Shown: in pieces, positions 53,081-62,226 of the stretch
How positions within the stretch are numbered: the first letter of the stretch is position 1
Layout of the letters: each line of letters starts with the position of its first letter
NCBI GenBank assembly: GCA_937862885.1
Contig: CALMEE010000009.1
Location: forward strand, 62,001-126,000
DNA length: 64,000 bases
Direction of reading: 5' to 3'
From: an uncultured Planctomycetaceae bacterium
Lineage (GTDB): Bacteria; Planctomycetota; Planctomycetia; Pirellulales; Pirellulaceae
Translations under genes and position numbers: made by a program
Notes under the pieces: model-generated
Told to the model about the DNA's origin: nothing
Seen by the model: the letters and a program-made list of their open reading frames with translations, nothing else
The model's database searches: none

Positions 53081-53719
53081 CCAATCTAACAACCTCAATA
53101 TCTCAGACTCGGAATAGGATTAGCTGCCGACACAAACCGGACAATGTCGCTTCAGATAGTTTTGCTTCATTCCACGCTTTCAGCATAGTCTTCAATACTC
53201 CGACTGAATAGCTCTAGCCGTCAGTCCAATAGACATTTGACCATCAGCCTACCCCATGATCGGGCGTGTTGCCCCCGGAAGTTGGCCGCTCCACATGTGG
53301 ATCTCGCGGGCCTGCAGCACATCAAGGGTTGTCGCAAATTGCACAATCACGGGAATGCATCGCAAAACTATGCGATCTATTAGAACTTAGTGCAGCTGAA
53401 CTTTCAACCAAATGAGTTGAATTTGTAATCCGCTTCGCGTCCCACATGAGCTGAATAAATGTTTGTTGAATATGTTCTTCGTTTTCGCCATCAACGGCGT
53501 GATATCTGTCTGGTCAGAAGGGTGTTCGTCAACGCGAGAATTGGAGGTACGGACAGCGTGATGCAAGTCGCAATTGATAGTAGAGTATTTCAAGAACATT
53601 TTTTGTTGCGAAAGAATTTTGGGGAGTTATTCGAAAATACGAGTCGAGCACCTGCCAAAAAATTTGCGAATCGCTATAACAGCAAGATCGAAAATCGTAA
53701 GACAAACGAGCGTGTCGGC
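53081..53719. other. Intergenic region with a 12-base palindrome
   Basis: Divergent spacer between the PSCyt gene and the methyltransferase. A perfect palindrome TCCACATGTGGA lies at 53290-53301. The methyltransferase frame is open from 53459, but the first 87 codons have no domain character and no ribosome site. No RNA gene was found. Confidence 0.4.
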
Positions 53720-55459
53720 ATGGAGAGAATCGTGGATTTAGCGATTGACAATTACATAGGACAGGTCCACCAAGCGGACTGTATTGAGGGACTGCGTAGA
53801 TTACCAGATAATTTTGCGCAATTAGCATTTGCAGATCCTCCATTTAACATTGGTTACGAATACGATGAATACGATGATCGGCTGGCAACCGAAGATTATC
53901 TGCAATGGTCAATTCGATGGATGTCCGAAGTGCATCGCGTGCTCGACGACCGCGGAGCGTTCTGGCTGGCGATCGGCGACGAATACGCAGCCGAGTTGAA
54001 AATCGAAGCACAAAGAATCGGATTTCACACGCGGAGTTGGGTTGTCTGGTACTACACCTTTGGCGTTCATTGCAGAACAAAATTCACCCGTTCCCATGCG
54101 CACCTCTTTCATTTCGTGAAAGATCCTAAACGGTTTGTGTTCAACGTTCACGAGATCGCCGTCCCTTCCGCCCGACAACTCGTCTATGCCGACAAACGAG
54201 CCAATCCCGCTGGTCGAACGCCCGATGACACCTGGATATTGAGACCCCAAGATTGCATTGATGGATTTACGCCGTCTGAAGATACATGGTATTTTCCACG
54301 CGTGGCGGGAACGTTTAAGGAACGAGCTGGATTTCACGGTTGCCAGATGCCTGAACAACTGCTCGGTCGTATCATTTCAAGTTGTTCGAACGTTGGCGAT
54401 ATCGTGTTAGATCCGTTCGCAGGTAGTTGTACGACATTGGCCGTCGCCAAGAAGAAAGGTCGGCGGTTTCTAGGCTTTGAACTTTCGAAAGAATACGCCA
54501 AACTTGGCCGTAAGCGCATTGATGCCGTCTGTGAGGGTGATGAATTAGAAGGATCGCCCGAGCCAAAAGTTAGCGCGCCCGCGACGACTTCTCCGAAGGC
54601 ACGGCAGCGAGCCAAATCCCCGGTAGTGCAAAGGGGATTTCGAAAATCTATTGACCATGGCGAACTTGAGAAAGCCGCTGACGATGTGATCAAAGCGTTT
54701 GCCGAGTCAAATCGCGGCTATTCCGTGGATCGCGTCGTAGCCGACCCGCAGCATAACCTGGAATTTCAACAGCAATGCGATCGCCTCGGTTTGCCCGGAA
54801 GTGCGGCTGAGCGCAATCGCTTTTTGTTTCGCCTGCGTTCTACGGGAAAACTGAAGCGGTCAGATGTCGAGGCGAGTCGATTGACCTTGTTTGATTGGGA
54901 ACACCTGGATCCAATTTTGTTCGCGGCAGAGATTGCGTGGCGTAGCGTCAGCGAATTGTACTGCGATGCCAATCTCGACGAAATATTTTGTGATCCGCTC
55001 AAAGCGGCACAGTTTGACGAATTCGCAAGATTCAGCACCGTTGATTACTCAGCCCTTGAGTATCGCTGGGCAGCACTCAAGTTGCGCAAACAGATCACCG
55101 TCGCGCGAAAAAGGATGGTGGGCCTGACGGTTCATCAGTTTGCTGATTCTGATTGGCACCCAATTCATGCTCTTAACGTCTCTTCGCTTGCCACCACCCA
55201 GGCTCTCTATGCAATTCGGCATGGAAATCAAGTTCTTTACGCTGGCGAAACTTCGGACTTGAGTACCAGGCTCGGTTTACAGCTTACAGCAACTGCACAG
55301 CAGTCCTGGCCGCTAACGGAACAACATCCCGGCGAATTATCGATCGCGATTCACGAATTACCAACCATAAGTGACGCACGTTTGGCCAGACAATGCCTAC
55401 TCATCGATTGCTACCAGCCTGCCTGGAACTTCATCGCGTTATTTTCGGGCTCAGTATAA
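53720..55459 (+). CDS. Orphan beta-class DNA methyltransferase with C-terminal GIY-YIG-like domain
   Basis: 579 residues from the ATG at 53720; the frame reaches back to 53459. Motif IV DPPF (in AFADPPFNIGYEYDEYD) lies near the N-terminus and motif I (DPFAGSCTTLAVAKKKG) later, which is beta-class order; DPPF favours N6-adenine methylation. The usual second Gly of FAGSG is Cys here. A roughly 200-residue region I do not recognise follows (GYSVDRVVADPQHNLEFQQQ). The end is GIY-YIG-like: ALYAIRHGNQ, VLYAGETSDLSTRL, and LLIDCYQPAWNF. The two Tyr, the Arg and the Asn are present, but the catalytic Glu position is Gln. No restriction gene is adjacent. Possible roles are chromosome marking, a nicking-deficient targeting domain, or a relic of a fused restriction-modification enzyme. 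Confidence 0.85.
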   Translation: MERIVDLAIDNYIGQVHQADCIEGLRRLPDNFAQLAFADPPFNIGYEYDEYDDRLATEDYLQWSIRWMSEVHRVLDDRGAFWLAIGDEYAAELKIEAQRIGFHTRSWVVWYYTFGVHCRTKFTRSHAHLFHFVKDPKRFVFNVHEIAVPSARQLVYADKRANPAGRTPDDTWILRPQDCIDGFTPSEDTWYFPRVAGTFKERAGFHGCQMPEQLLGRIISSCSNVGDIVLDPFAGSCTTLAVAKKKGRRFLGFELSKEYAKLGRKRIDAVCEGDELEGSPEPKVSAPATTSPKARQRAKSPVVQRGFRKSIDHGELEKAADDVIKAFAESNRGYSVDRVVADPQHNLEFQQQCDRLGLPGSAAERNRFLFRLRSTGKLKRSDVEASRLTLFDWEHLDPILFAAEIAWRSVSELYCDANLDEIFCDPLKAAQFDEFARFSTVDYSALEYRWAALKLRKQITVARKRMVGLTVHQFADSDWHPIHALNVSSLATTQALYAIRHGNQVLYAGETSDLSTRLGLQLTATAQQSWPLTEQHPGELSIAIHELPTISDARLARQCLLIDCYQPAWNFIALFSGSV

Positions 55460-55550
55460 CACAGGCCCCGGCGATCAGCCTCAAGGAAAAATTTTCGTCG
55501 ATCTGCGGCTTTGTCGTGTTTGTCGAATCGTAGAAATCACAGCGCAGACG

Positions 55551-57038
55551 CTAATTTTTTTTCGGCGTAACGTGGCCATCGGCAATAAGTAGCGTTCCAG
55601 CAAAGAGGCCTTTAATGACGTCCGTCATGTGATCGGTCTCGATAAGGGCGACTTCATCAGAAGGTTGGTGGTAGTCGCTATGCAGCGAACCGGCCGAGAA
55701 GCTGTGTGCAATGACACCTTTTTGAACAAACGAGAAATTATCGCTGGCGCGATACAACATGGCGCTGAAACGCGGATGTTGAAAGATCTCAATGTCGGCC
55801 CGGATGCTGCCTAGAGCCATTAAGGTTCCCAGGTCGGATTGGTCCCAGCCCGTCATCCAACTCTTGCGCTGTGCACCTGGCTCTGGCCGACCGACCATCT
55901 CGATGTTGATATTGGCCACGATTTTGTCGAGAGGCCAAAGCGGGTTCTCGACAAAATATTTGGACCCCATCAATCCTCGCTCTTCACCCCAAAAGGTCAT
56001 GAAGATCATGGAGCGTTTGGGGGGCTCTGGTAGGCTGGCAAATGCGTCAGCTAACATTAAGACTGCGGTACAGCCGGTTGCATTATCGTCCGCTCCATTG
56101 AAAATCCGATCGTCACCTGTCCCGCCGATCCCCAAGTGATCCAGATGTGCAGTGACGATGATTGCCTCGTTGGCAAGCTCTGGATCACTCCCTCGCAGCA
56201 GGCCAATCGTATTGCGAACGGCAACATCGGCTCGAATCTGTGGCGGCACGACTAATTCGAATTCTTCGACACTGAAATCGATCTTCTGCGAGGAACCTGT
56301 CTCAATCAAGATGACGGGTAACGAAATCCGCGACTGCCGATTCTCCAAAGCTGGTCTGCTTGCGTCTCTGGCAGAAAGCACTAGTTGGCTGTCCGCCGCA
56401 CATTGCACTATCATGGCCGTGGCACCGCGCGATTTCAATTGATTGGCGAGTCTGGCAATCTGGCTCAATTGCCGAAACCGTGGTTGCGACTCATCGGGCA
56501 ACGTATCGATAAAGACTGGTCCAGCAAACGTTTGGTCTTCAAATCCTGCATCGAACTTTACGGTTTGCAATTTCCCGGAGTAGGTCAAGTGGTCTTCACC
56601 ACCGCAAAGCAATCCCAACAAATCAAGGGGGCCGCCATTAGCGCGGCGTACCACAATTCCGTCAGTCGGCGTTTGCACAGCTGGAACCGTTGCTGTTTGA
56701 AAGTAACCGCCGTCTTCGCCCAGTCCTTCGAGCCCGGCGGCGGCAAATTGAGTCGCCACATAATCGCAGGCGATATCAAATCCACGTGAAGGCGTGCCGC
56801 GCCCTTCCAAAGCGTCTGAGGCCAAAAAAAACAACCGGCTGCGGACCGAAATTTCGCTGATCGAGTCCATCGCTTTCCGCTGTACATCAGTCAACGACGG
56901 TACATCTTGAGCTGAGCAATCCTTTGCCGAAAAAGTGAGCAATAAAGGCACATGCAACAGCACAATACCTAATAGACGCAGAAGGTTCCGGCCAGCGATG
57001 TCGTGGCTTCCAAAATGTAAGTCAAATCGTTTCAACAT
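55551..57038 (-). CDS. M28 family metallopeptidase with PA domain, exported
   Basis: 495 residues. A signal segment (LLGIVLLHVPLLLTFSAKDCSA) is followed by the peptidase N-terminal lobe, a protease-associated-domain-like insert (residues about 140-270), and the zinc core: VTAHLDHLGIGG, GADDNATGCTAVLML, FWGEERGLMGSKYF, NINIEMVGRP and HSDYHQPSDE. All the usual co-catalytic zinc ligands (His-Asp, Asp, Glu-Glu, Asp, His) can be found. It is an aminopeptidase of the YwaD/PSMA type, probably periplasmic. The rhodanese gene lies eight bases upstream in the same direction, so the two are an operon. Confidence 0.9.
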   Translation of the reverse strand: MLKRFDLHFGSHDIAGRNLLRLLGIVLLHVPLLLTFSAKDCSAQDVPSLTDVQRKAMDSISEISVRSRLFFLASDALEGRGTPSRGFDIACDYVATQFAAAGLEGLGEDGGYFQTATVPAVQTPTDGIVVRRANGGPLDLLGLLCGGEDHLTYSGKLQTVKFDAGFEDQTFAGPVFIDTLPDESQPRFRQLSQIARLANQLKSRGATAMIVQCAADSQLVLSARDASRPALENRQSRISLPVILIETGSSQKIDFSVEEFELVVPPQIRADVAVRNTIGLLRGSDPELANEAIIVTAHLDHLGIGGTGDDRIFNGADDNATGCTAVLMLADAFASLPEPPKRSMIFMTFWGEERGLMGSKYFVENPLWPLDKIVANINIEMVGRPEPGAQRKSWMTGWDQSDLGTLMALGSIRADIEIFQHPRFSAMLYRASDNFSFVQKGVIAHSFSAGSLHSDYHQPSDEVALIETDHMTDVIKGLFAGTLLIADGHVTPKKN

Positions 57039-57046
57039 TATTCCTA

Positions 57047-57430
57047 CTATGAATTTTCTTGGTTTAAGTCAGCGGGTGGGAATCCATGATCGATTAATGC
57101 CCGGTAGTTTTGCGAAAGTGCGCGTAACTCGTAACCCAGAGGCTGAAGCAACTTCTCAGCCAACATGGCACGCACGCCCGATTCGCAATGGCAATAAATG
57201 ATCTTATTCTTGTCGAGTTCGTCTAGCTCCTCCGAATTACTTAAGCGTTGTTCGAGTTCATCGATCGGGATATTCACGGCATCCTGAAGGTGGCCTTTGT
57301 CCCATTCCTTCAGTGTTCGCACATCCAGCAAAATGGCCTTGCCTTCACGAATGTCCTGCAGCACCGTTTTCAGCGGACCAGAGGAATCGCGATTCGAGTT
57401 GCCGATTAAAAAAGATGACCAATCAACCAT
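57047..57430 (-). CDS. Rhodanese-like domain protein
   Basis: 128 residues from the ATG at 57430, the start that gives the family opening MVDWSS. The frame extends to an ATG at 57499 and a TTG at 57541, adding about 37 residues whose character is unclear. Fold motifs: AILLDVRTLKEWDKGHLQDA, then the active-site loop YCHCESGVRAM, where the catalytic Cys begins CxSGxR. Such proteins move sulfane sulfur or act on thiosulfate. It precedes the M28 peptidase gene by eight bases. A functional link between the two is not evident. Confidence 0.83.
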   Translation of the reverse strand: MVDWSSFLIGNSNRDSSGPLKTVLQDIREGKAILLDVRTLKEWDKGHLQDAVNIPIDELEQRLSNSEELDELDKNKIIYCHCESGVRAMLAEKLLQPLGYELRALSQNYRALIDHGFPPADLNQENS

Positions 57431-57797
57431 CGCTTCATTCTTACCTGTGATGAGATCAATTTCGAAATTAGGCTCCACATTGTAACACGCGACATCCATC
57501 AAGGGTACCTGATTCAAGAAGCGATTCACTCCCCTTTTCAAACGCTTGTATTAACTCACGAGTTCATTGTTCATGCGGATCGTTGATCTCTATGGATTGA
57601 GATCGAAGTAAATGCAATTATGCAGTAATATCAAAAGCTCCCCTTGTTCAGCAATGTTGTCCCGTTCTAATGGTAAGGTTGATCTGATTCTTAAGCGTGC
57701 AAAAGCGCATGGGATTTCACAGTATCAATCTTTACAGAGCAAACTCGACTGGGTCTCATTGAGATTCCTCGGTCAATAAAACGAAAGAGCAAAGACC
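57431..57797. other. Intergenic region, no gene recognised
   Basis: 367 bases between divergent rhodanese and AI-2E genes, including the open but uncertain upstream codons of the rhodanese frame. An AT-rich stretch at 57595-57630 is a possible promoter region. No repeat or RNA gene was seen. Confidence 0.3.
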
Positions 57798-59237
57798 ATG
57801 GACCGCAAAAGCATGTCACGCATGATTTCGTTTTGGCTGTTGATAGCCGTCATCATTTTGTTGGTGATCGTATTTTTTCGCGTGATGGCGAACTTCCTAT
57901 TGCCATTGTTTCTGGCGGTTGTTTTGGGCGTCGTTTTCAATCCATTGCATAATTGGATTTTGACGCGAGTTCGCGGCTATCGAACACTGGCGGCTGCATT
58001 GACAACCATTAGCGTTTTAGCGATCGTCCTGGTGCCGCTTGGGACGTTTGTCACTTTTGCAGTCCTCGAAGCGAAAAACCTTACGAAACGAATCTCGGGT
58101 ACCCAAGTCTCTGCCCAGCTGATCGAATTGCGAAGACAGGTTGGGTTGGATATGCCGCACGCGGAGTCGATTCGCGCCATGGAACAGCAAATTACTTCGC
58201 TTGTGAACCGTACGATGCAGGCGACGCAACTCGGTGGTGACCTGGAATATGTCTCCATGGATCTATTTCAATTGGAGCGCAAAGCACAGATATTCGCGCG
58301 CGAGCTAAATCTTCCGTGGGTGGATGAAGTAGTTACTGAAATGGCTCATGATGCTCTAGGTGTCGAGTCTTGGTCCCGCTTCGCAAATGCGGTTCGAAAC
58401 GCACAAGAATTAATGCGTGACCAACCTCGCGATTCCGACACTACTGAACGACTAATGCGGTTTGTCTCCGCGGCATCAGATTGGTTCCACCGTTACAAAA
58501 TCGAATCTTTGGGCGGCGGCGTACGAGCCGCTGCGGTGGAGCTAGTGAACCCGTCTCCCGAGGAATTCGCCAAATACACCAGTGAAATTATCGAGTGGTT
58601 AAAGAGCAAGGCGGTCGCGTGGGGCAGCGCCACGATTGAGTTCTCCGCGAAATTTCTCATCGGCACTGTCATCATGATGATTTCGCTCTTCTTTTTTCTC
58701 TACGACGGTCCAAATTTGTTCGAGTCCATCAAGGCTCTGGTCCCAATGGATAATGACTATCTGGATGAGCTGGTTCATGAATTTGAACAGGTCAGTCGCG
58801 CTGTCGTCGTGGCCTCACTCGTGACGGCAACCGTTCAAGGACTATTGGCTGGTGTCGGCTATTGGTTTGCAGGCTTGGATTCTCTGTTTTTGCTGACGGT
58901 ACTGACAACTCTATTCGCGCTGATCCCATTTCTGGGTACTCCCGTGGTTTGGATTCCCTGTTGCCTGTACATCTATTTCTTCGAAGGGCGATTGGCTGCA
59001 GCGATTGTTTTGGGAATCTATTGCTTGGTCGTCGTTTCACAGATCGACAACGTAATTCGCCCTTGGTTGCTCCACGGTCAATCAAAGCTTCACCCGTTGT
59101 TAGCCTTGCTGAGCATTTTGGGTGGCGTCACGTTGCTCGGACCGATCGGCATTCTGGTCGGCCCTATGGTCGTCGTGTTTTTGCAAACCCTGCTCAAGAT
59201 TTTGCAACGTGTGCTGATTCAACTCGACCAAACGTAG
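57798..59237 (+). CDS. AI-2E family exporter-like membrane protein
   Basis: 479 residues with eight hydrophobic segments. Two N-terminal helices come first (FWLLIAVIILLVIVFFRVMA and LLPLFLAVVLGVVFNPLHNW), then one more (ALTTISVLAIVLVPLGTFVT). A large cytoplasmic/periplasmic region of about 180 residues follows, then the conserved C-terminal block GLLAGVGYWFAGLDSLFLLT, ALIPFLGTPVVWIPC, NVIRPWLLHGQSKLHPLLA and LGPIGILVGPMVVVF. This is the AI-2E/TqsA/PerM family. Members transport sodium/proton or small signals, and some assist envelope functions. The central region is longer than in most relatives. Transcribed alone. Confidence 0.88.
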   Translation: MDRKSMSRMISFWLLIAVIILLVIVFFRVMANFLLPLFLAVVLGVVFNPLHNWILTRVRGYRTLAAALTTISVLAIVLVPLGTFVTFAVLEAKNLTKRISGTQVSAQLIELRRQVGLDMPHAESIRAMEQQITSLVNRTMQATQLGGDLEYVSMDLFQLERKAQIFARELNLPWVDEVVTEMAHDALGVESWSRFANAVRNAQELMRDQPRDSDTTERLMRFVSAASDWFHRYKIESLGGGVRAAAVELVNPSPEEFAKYTSEIIEWLKSKAVAWGSATIEFSAKFLIGTVIMMISLFFFLYDGPNLFESIKALVPMDNDYLDELVHEFEQVSRAVVVASLVTATVQGLLAGVGYWFAGLDSLFLLTVLTTLFALIPFLGTPVVWIPCCLYIYFFEGRLAAAIVLGIYCLVVVSQIDNVIRPWLLHGQSKLHPLLALLSILGGVTLLGPIGILVGPMVVVFLQTLLKILQRVLIQLDQT

Positions 59238-59527
59238 TACCGCAAATCCTGATCCGGCTTTTTTCGCATAGCTCAATGGTAACAGAACAAAGCGACTCAG
59301 CTCACTGCGAATCGCTGCGGCCAAAAGTGAACTGATTGTTGGCTCACTTGGATCTTGTGGTGCCAGTATGAACCGAGCCCGTGACACCTATTGATCGGCC
59401 ATGCGAAGTCAGCTCGATGCCATGGGTAACGTTTACGGAACTTGTCGGTTCGAAAGTCCTTGGCTCGTTTCGACAACTCGGAACGCGACTTTGGTCACTC
59501 GAGCCGCAATCACGGTTGGATCCTGTA
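59238..59527. other. Intergenic region, no gene recognised
   Basis: 290 bases between convergent genes. Two short stretches imitate tRNA arms (AGCTCAATGGTAAC near 59270 and GGTTCGAAAGTCC near 59449) but they are far apart and cannot form a tRNA. No terminator hairpin is obvious. Confidence 0.3.
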
Positions 59528-60355
59528 TTAGGTTCTCGGTCGCGGCAAGAAGATGTCGACTAACGTAGTCACCGCGAACACCGCTAGCGTCCCGACCGAA
59601 CACATCACAGCAACAAGAGCGAAGATCGCCAATACGGGTGCCAACCAAGGTAGAAGATAGGTGCTCACATCGATCTCGCTAGGCAATAACACGCCTGCGA
59701 TCATGACTGTGACCAAGGCGATCAAAATTAACCACAACGCACCTTTCCATGCGCCTTGGTAATCCGACCAACTAGGCGCCATATGGGTTCCGATGCAAAG
59801 CACAAAATAGATGAAGAGTATAGTTTTCCAATGCGCAGCGCCTGGTGACAATATCCGTTCAAATAGCTTGGCGGAAATCGCGAAGAGTTGTTCACCGAGG
59901 CTCGATGCTTCGGAAGAAATCACCAACGACTCAGAAATTGCTCCAGGAAAAAAAACACGCAACAATAAGAGTAATGAAAGCGTACCGCCAATCAGTGGGG
60001 CAATTCCGATGAAAACGTTTCCAATTTCTTGAAACCAACTCCGTTTTTCATAGGCATGCCTGACGTAACCAAGTCTTCCAGATTCCAAATCTGGCTGAAA
60101 CAAGGCCATCTCTTCAATGCGGTGGCGGAAAACGACGCACATGATGGCATGACTGAACTCGTGCACGGGCGTACCCAGCCAACCAGTCCACAACACACTC
60201 TTCCATCCAAAACGACTAACCATGCGCGCCAGGGTCAGCCGTTCTAAACTATGCAACACCACCATAAAAAGAGCGGCCGGTAATAGCAACCACAGGCAGC
60301 ACTGCCAAGCCAAATTCAAGCTCGTTGATAGATTTGCAATCAATCGGGGCCTCAT
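59528..60355 (-). CDS. Membrane protein with an HExxH motif (M50-like)
   Basis: 275 residues and about six hydrophobic segments. The motif TPVHEFSHAIMCVVF places HEFSH in the second transmembrane region, as in site-2-type (M50) intramembrane metalloproteases. A second-ligand motif such as Asn-Pro-Asp-Gly is not clear; the nearest is GIAPLIGGTLSLL. The soluble loop (FQPDLESGRLGYVRHAYEKR) follows. Family identity is tentative: it could be a degenerate M50 or a DUF with an HExxH signature. It converges on the AI-2E gene and is divergent from the YkgJ gene. Confidence 0.65.
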   Translation of the reverse strand: MRPRLIANLSTSLNLAWQCCLWLLLPAALFMVVLHSLERLTLARMVSRFGWKSVLWTGWLGTPVHEFSHAIMCVVFRHRIEEMALFQPDLESGRLGYVRHAYEKRSWFQEIGNVFIGIAPLIGGTLSLLLLLRVFFPGAISESLVISSEASSLGEQLFAISAKLFERILSPGAAHWKTILFIYFVLCIGTHMAPSWSDYQGAWKGALWLILIALVTVMIAGVLLPSEIDVSTYLLPWLAPVLAIFALVAVMCSVGTLAVFAVTTLVDIFLPRPRT

Positions 60356-60693
60356 TCAACAACTACAGATCACGAAGCTAGATCTCGCCGGACCTATTCA
60401 ACGACAGACGTTTTTGTTAGTCTTGCGACAAGTCGACGCCGTTGTGGCATGTCGAGACAATTTGCCCTGAAACGACGGTAATTGCTTTTGACGACGGCCA
60501 CCTTGGTTTATCGAACCAATTCATCACTGGCTTGTTTGTGTCGGAAATTGCCGGACAAACGGGCAATAGAAGGCATTGTTAAAAGCGACGGAAACCGTTT
60601 TATTTTAAGTGTCGGTTATCGGGTCTCAGATCAATAGCAGTTTCTTCGTCGAAAACCGTGTGAAATTGTAAGATTTTTTTGCGAAAGGAGCGG
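60356..60693. other. Intergenic region, no gene recognised
   Basis: 338 bases between divergent genes. The right end carries a strong ribosome site AAAGGAG (60684-60690) for the YkgJ gene. AT-rich bases at 60595-60620 could hold its promoter. No RNA structure or repeat was seen. Confidence 0.35.
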
Positions 60694-61149
60694 ATGGCGA
60701 GCCAGTTCCGAAAACCCAAACGAATCGTTATCAAACGCGAGGACCTGCCAGAGGGTGATTGTCTGTGCAATCATTGCGACGCTAAATGCTGTCGATACTT
60801 CGCTTTGCCCATCGATCGTCCCAAGAGCATACGTGACTTCGAGTTTATTCGTTGGTTTATCCTGCATGATCGAGTGAGCTTGTTCGTGGAAGATCAGACT
60901 TGGTATTTGATGGTGCATACGCCATGCACCAAGTTGCTCCCCGACAATCGATGTGGCATTTACCAAAATCGTCCGACCATTTGCCACGAATATTCGACTG
61001 ACGACTGTGAGTTCGAGGCGAATTTCACGTTTGAGCGATATTTTGAGACGGCGGAACAAATCGCGGAGTTTTGCGAGGCGATCTTTAACAAATCACCTGA
61101 AAGCAAATTTCGTTCTCCGCGTCCCAACCCGCTCCCGATACTCGCATAA
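60694..61149 (+). CDS. YkgJ family cysteine-cluster protein
   Basis: 151 residues from the ATG at 60694, fixed by AAAGGAG three bases upstream; the open frame begins at a TTG at 60679. The eight-Cys pattern of the family is seen: CLCNHCDAKCCRYF, then HTPCTKLLPDNRCGIYQNRP, TICHEYSTDDCEFE. Such proteins coordinate a metal, probably zinc or an iron-sulfur cluster, and their role is not settled. The gene runs in the same direction as hisS but 102 bases separate them. Confidence 0.85.
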   Translation: MASQFRKPKRIVIKREDLPEGDCLCNHCDAKCCRYFALPIDRPKSIRDFEFIRWFILHDRVSLFVEDQTWYLMVHTPCTKLLPDNRCGIYQNRPTICHEYSTDDCEFEANFTFERYFETAEQIAEFCEAIFNKSPESKFRSPRPNPLPILA

Positions 61150-61251
61150 GGCGAGTGCCAATCACTAGGCCGCACAAGTGGCGTTTGAATATCGCGATGA
61201 TTATGAACGAGTCAGCCAAATCATTACTCTGTGAACACAATTGCTAAAGAT

Positions 61252-62226
61252 ATGTCCGAGATCATCAAACCGAGAACGCTCAGTGGGTTTCGAGATTTTC
61301 TGCCTGATGCCATGATCATGCGCGAGTGGCTAATCGACACTACCAAGCAAGTTTACCGTTCCTACGGCTACGCACCCATTGATACGCCGGCGTTAGAGTA
61401 CTTCGAGATCTTGGCCGGCAAAGGGAGCGAAGAAACAGACCGGCAGATGTACCAATTTCGAGACCAGGGAGATCGGCATGTTGGCATGCGATTCGACTTG
61501 ACCGTTCCTCTGGCCCGCTACTGCGCCCAACACATAAATGAACTGGGCACACCCTTCAAACGCTATCACATCGCCACGGTATGGCGCGGTGAGAAGGCAC
61601 AAACTGGCCGCTATCGCGAGTTCATGCAATGCGATTTCGATACGATCGGCACAACCTCAATCCAGAGCGATATTGAAACTGGACTCGTTATTTATGATTT
61701 GATGCGGGCGATTGGTTTCGACCGATTCAAGATCCGAGTCAATAATCGCAAGGTGCTGAACGGATTCTTGGATAAACATGGTTTGGCTTCAGCGTCAGTT
61801 GCCGTGCTGCGGGCAATCGACAAATTCGAGAAAGTTGGCAAAGAATCGGTGGCCGCTGAAATTCAAAAAAACTGTGGAGCAACGGAATCACAAATCGAAC
61901 AGGTTTTCGCTCTGGTCGAAAAGCAGCCGGACAATCTTTCGACGCTGGAACGGCTTAAGTCGCTGATCAGTGGTAACGAACTCGGTGAGCAGGGTGTTGC
62001 TGAACTCGAGCACCTGATTCTGGCGATGGAAGCTGTCGGCATTCGCGAGCAATCTTTAGCAATTGACGTCTCGATAGCGCGCGGCCTGGATTACTATACT
62101 GGGACGATTTTTGAAACGAACTTGCTCGATCTGCCGTCGATTGGAAGTGTGTGTAGCGGAGGGCGTTACGATAATTTGGTGCTTCCTTGGGACTGGACCG
62201 CCTGCTCGCGGCCATGGAAACATTAG
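61252..62226 (+). CDS. hisS: Histidyl-tRNA synthetase, N-terminal part before a frameshift
   Basis: 324 codons from the ATG at 61252; a GTG at 61231 is in frame. The class II catalytic domain is clear: TLSGFRDFLPDAM, motif 2 YHIATVWRGEKAQTGRYREF, QCDFDTIG and the HisA motif AIDVSIARGLDYYTGTIFE. It charges tRNA-His with histidine. The frame goes wrong after CSGGRYDNL: about 12 residues of the next conserved segment are absent, and the remaining sequence (VLPWDWTACSRPWKH) is a shifted reading of GASLGLDRLL. A deletion of about 37 bases explains it. hisS is essential, so an assembly or sequencing fault is likely, unless another copy exists elsewhere. Confidence 0.88.
   Translation: MSEIIKPRTLSGFRDFLPDAMIMREWLIDTTKQVYRSYGYAPIDTPALEYFEILAGKGSEETDRQMYQFRDQGDRHVGMRFDLTVPLARYCAQHINELGTPFKRYHIATVWRGEKAQTGRYREFMQCDFDTIGTTSIQSDIETGLVIYDLMRAIGFDRFKIRVNNRKVLNGFLDKHGLASASVAVLRAIDKFEKVGKESVAAEIQKNCGATESQIEQVFALVEKQPDNLSTLERLKSLISGNELGEQGVAELEHLILAMEAVGIREQSLAIDVSIARGLDYYTGTIFETNLLDLPSIGSVCSGGRYDNLVLPWDWTACSRPWKH

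Noticed and set aside
53459-53719. N-terminal extension of the methyltransferase frame
   Set aside because: 87 codons without domain character before the ATG at 53720, where motif-bearing sequence begins.
59265-59465. tRNA-like arms (AGCTCAATGGTAAC and GGTTCGAAAGTCC)
   Set aside because: About 180 bases apart, no matching acceptor stem, no anticodon stem; an intron-split tRNA cannot be supported.
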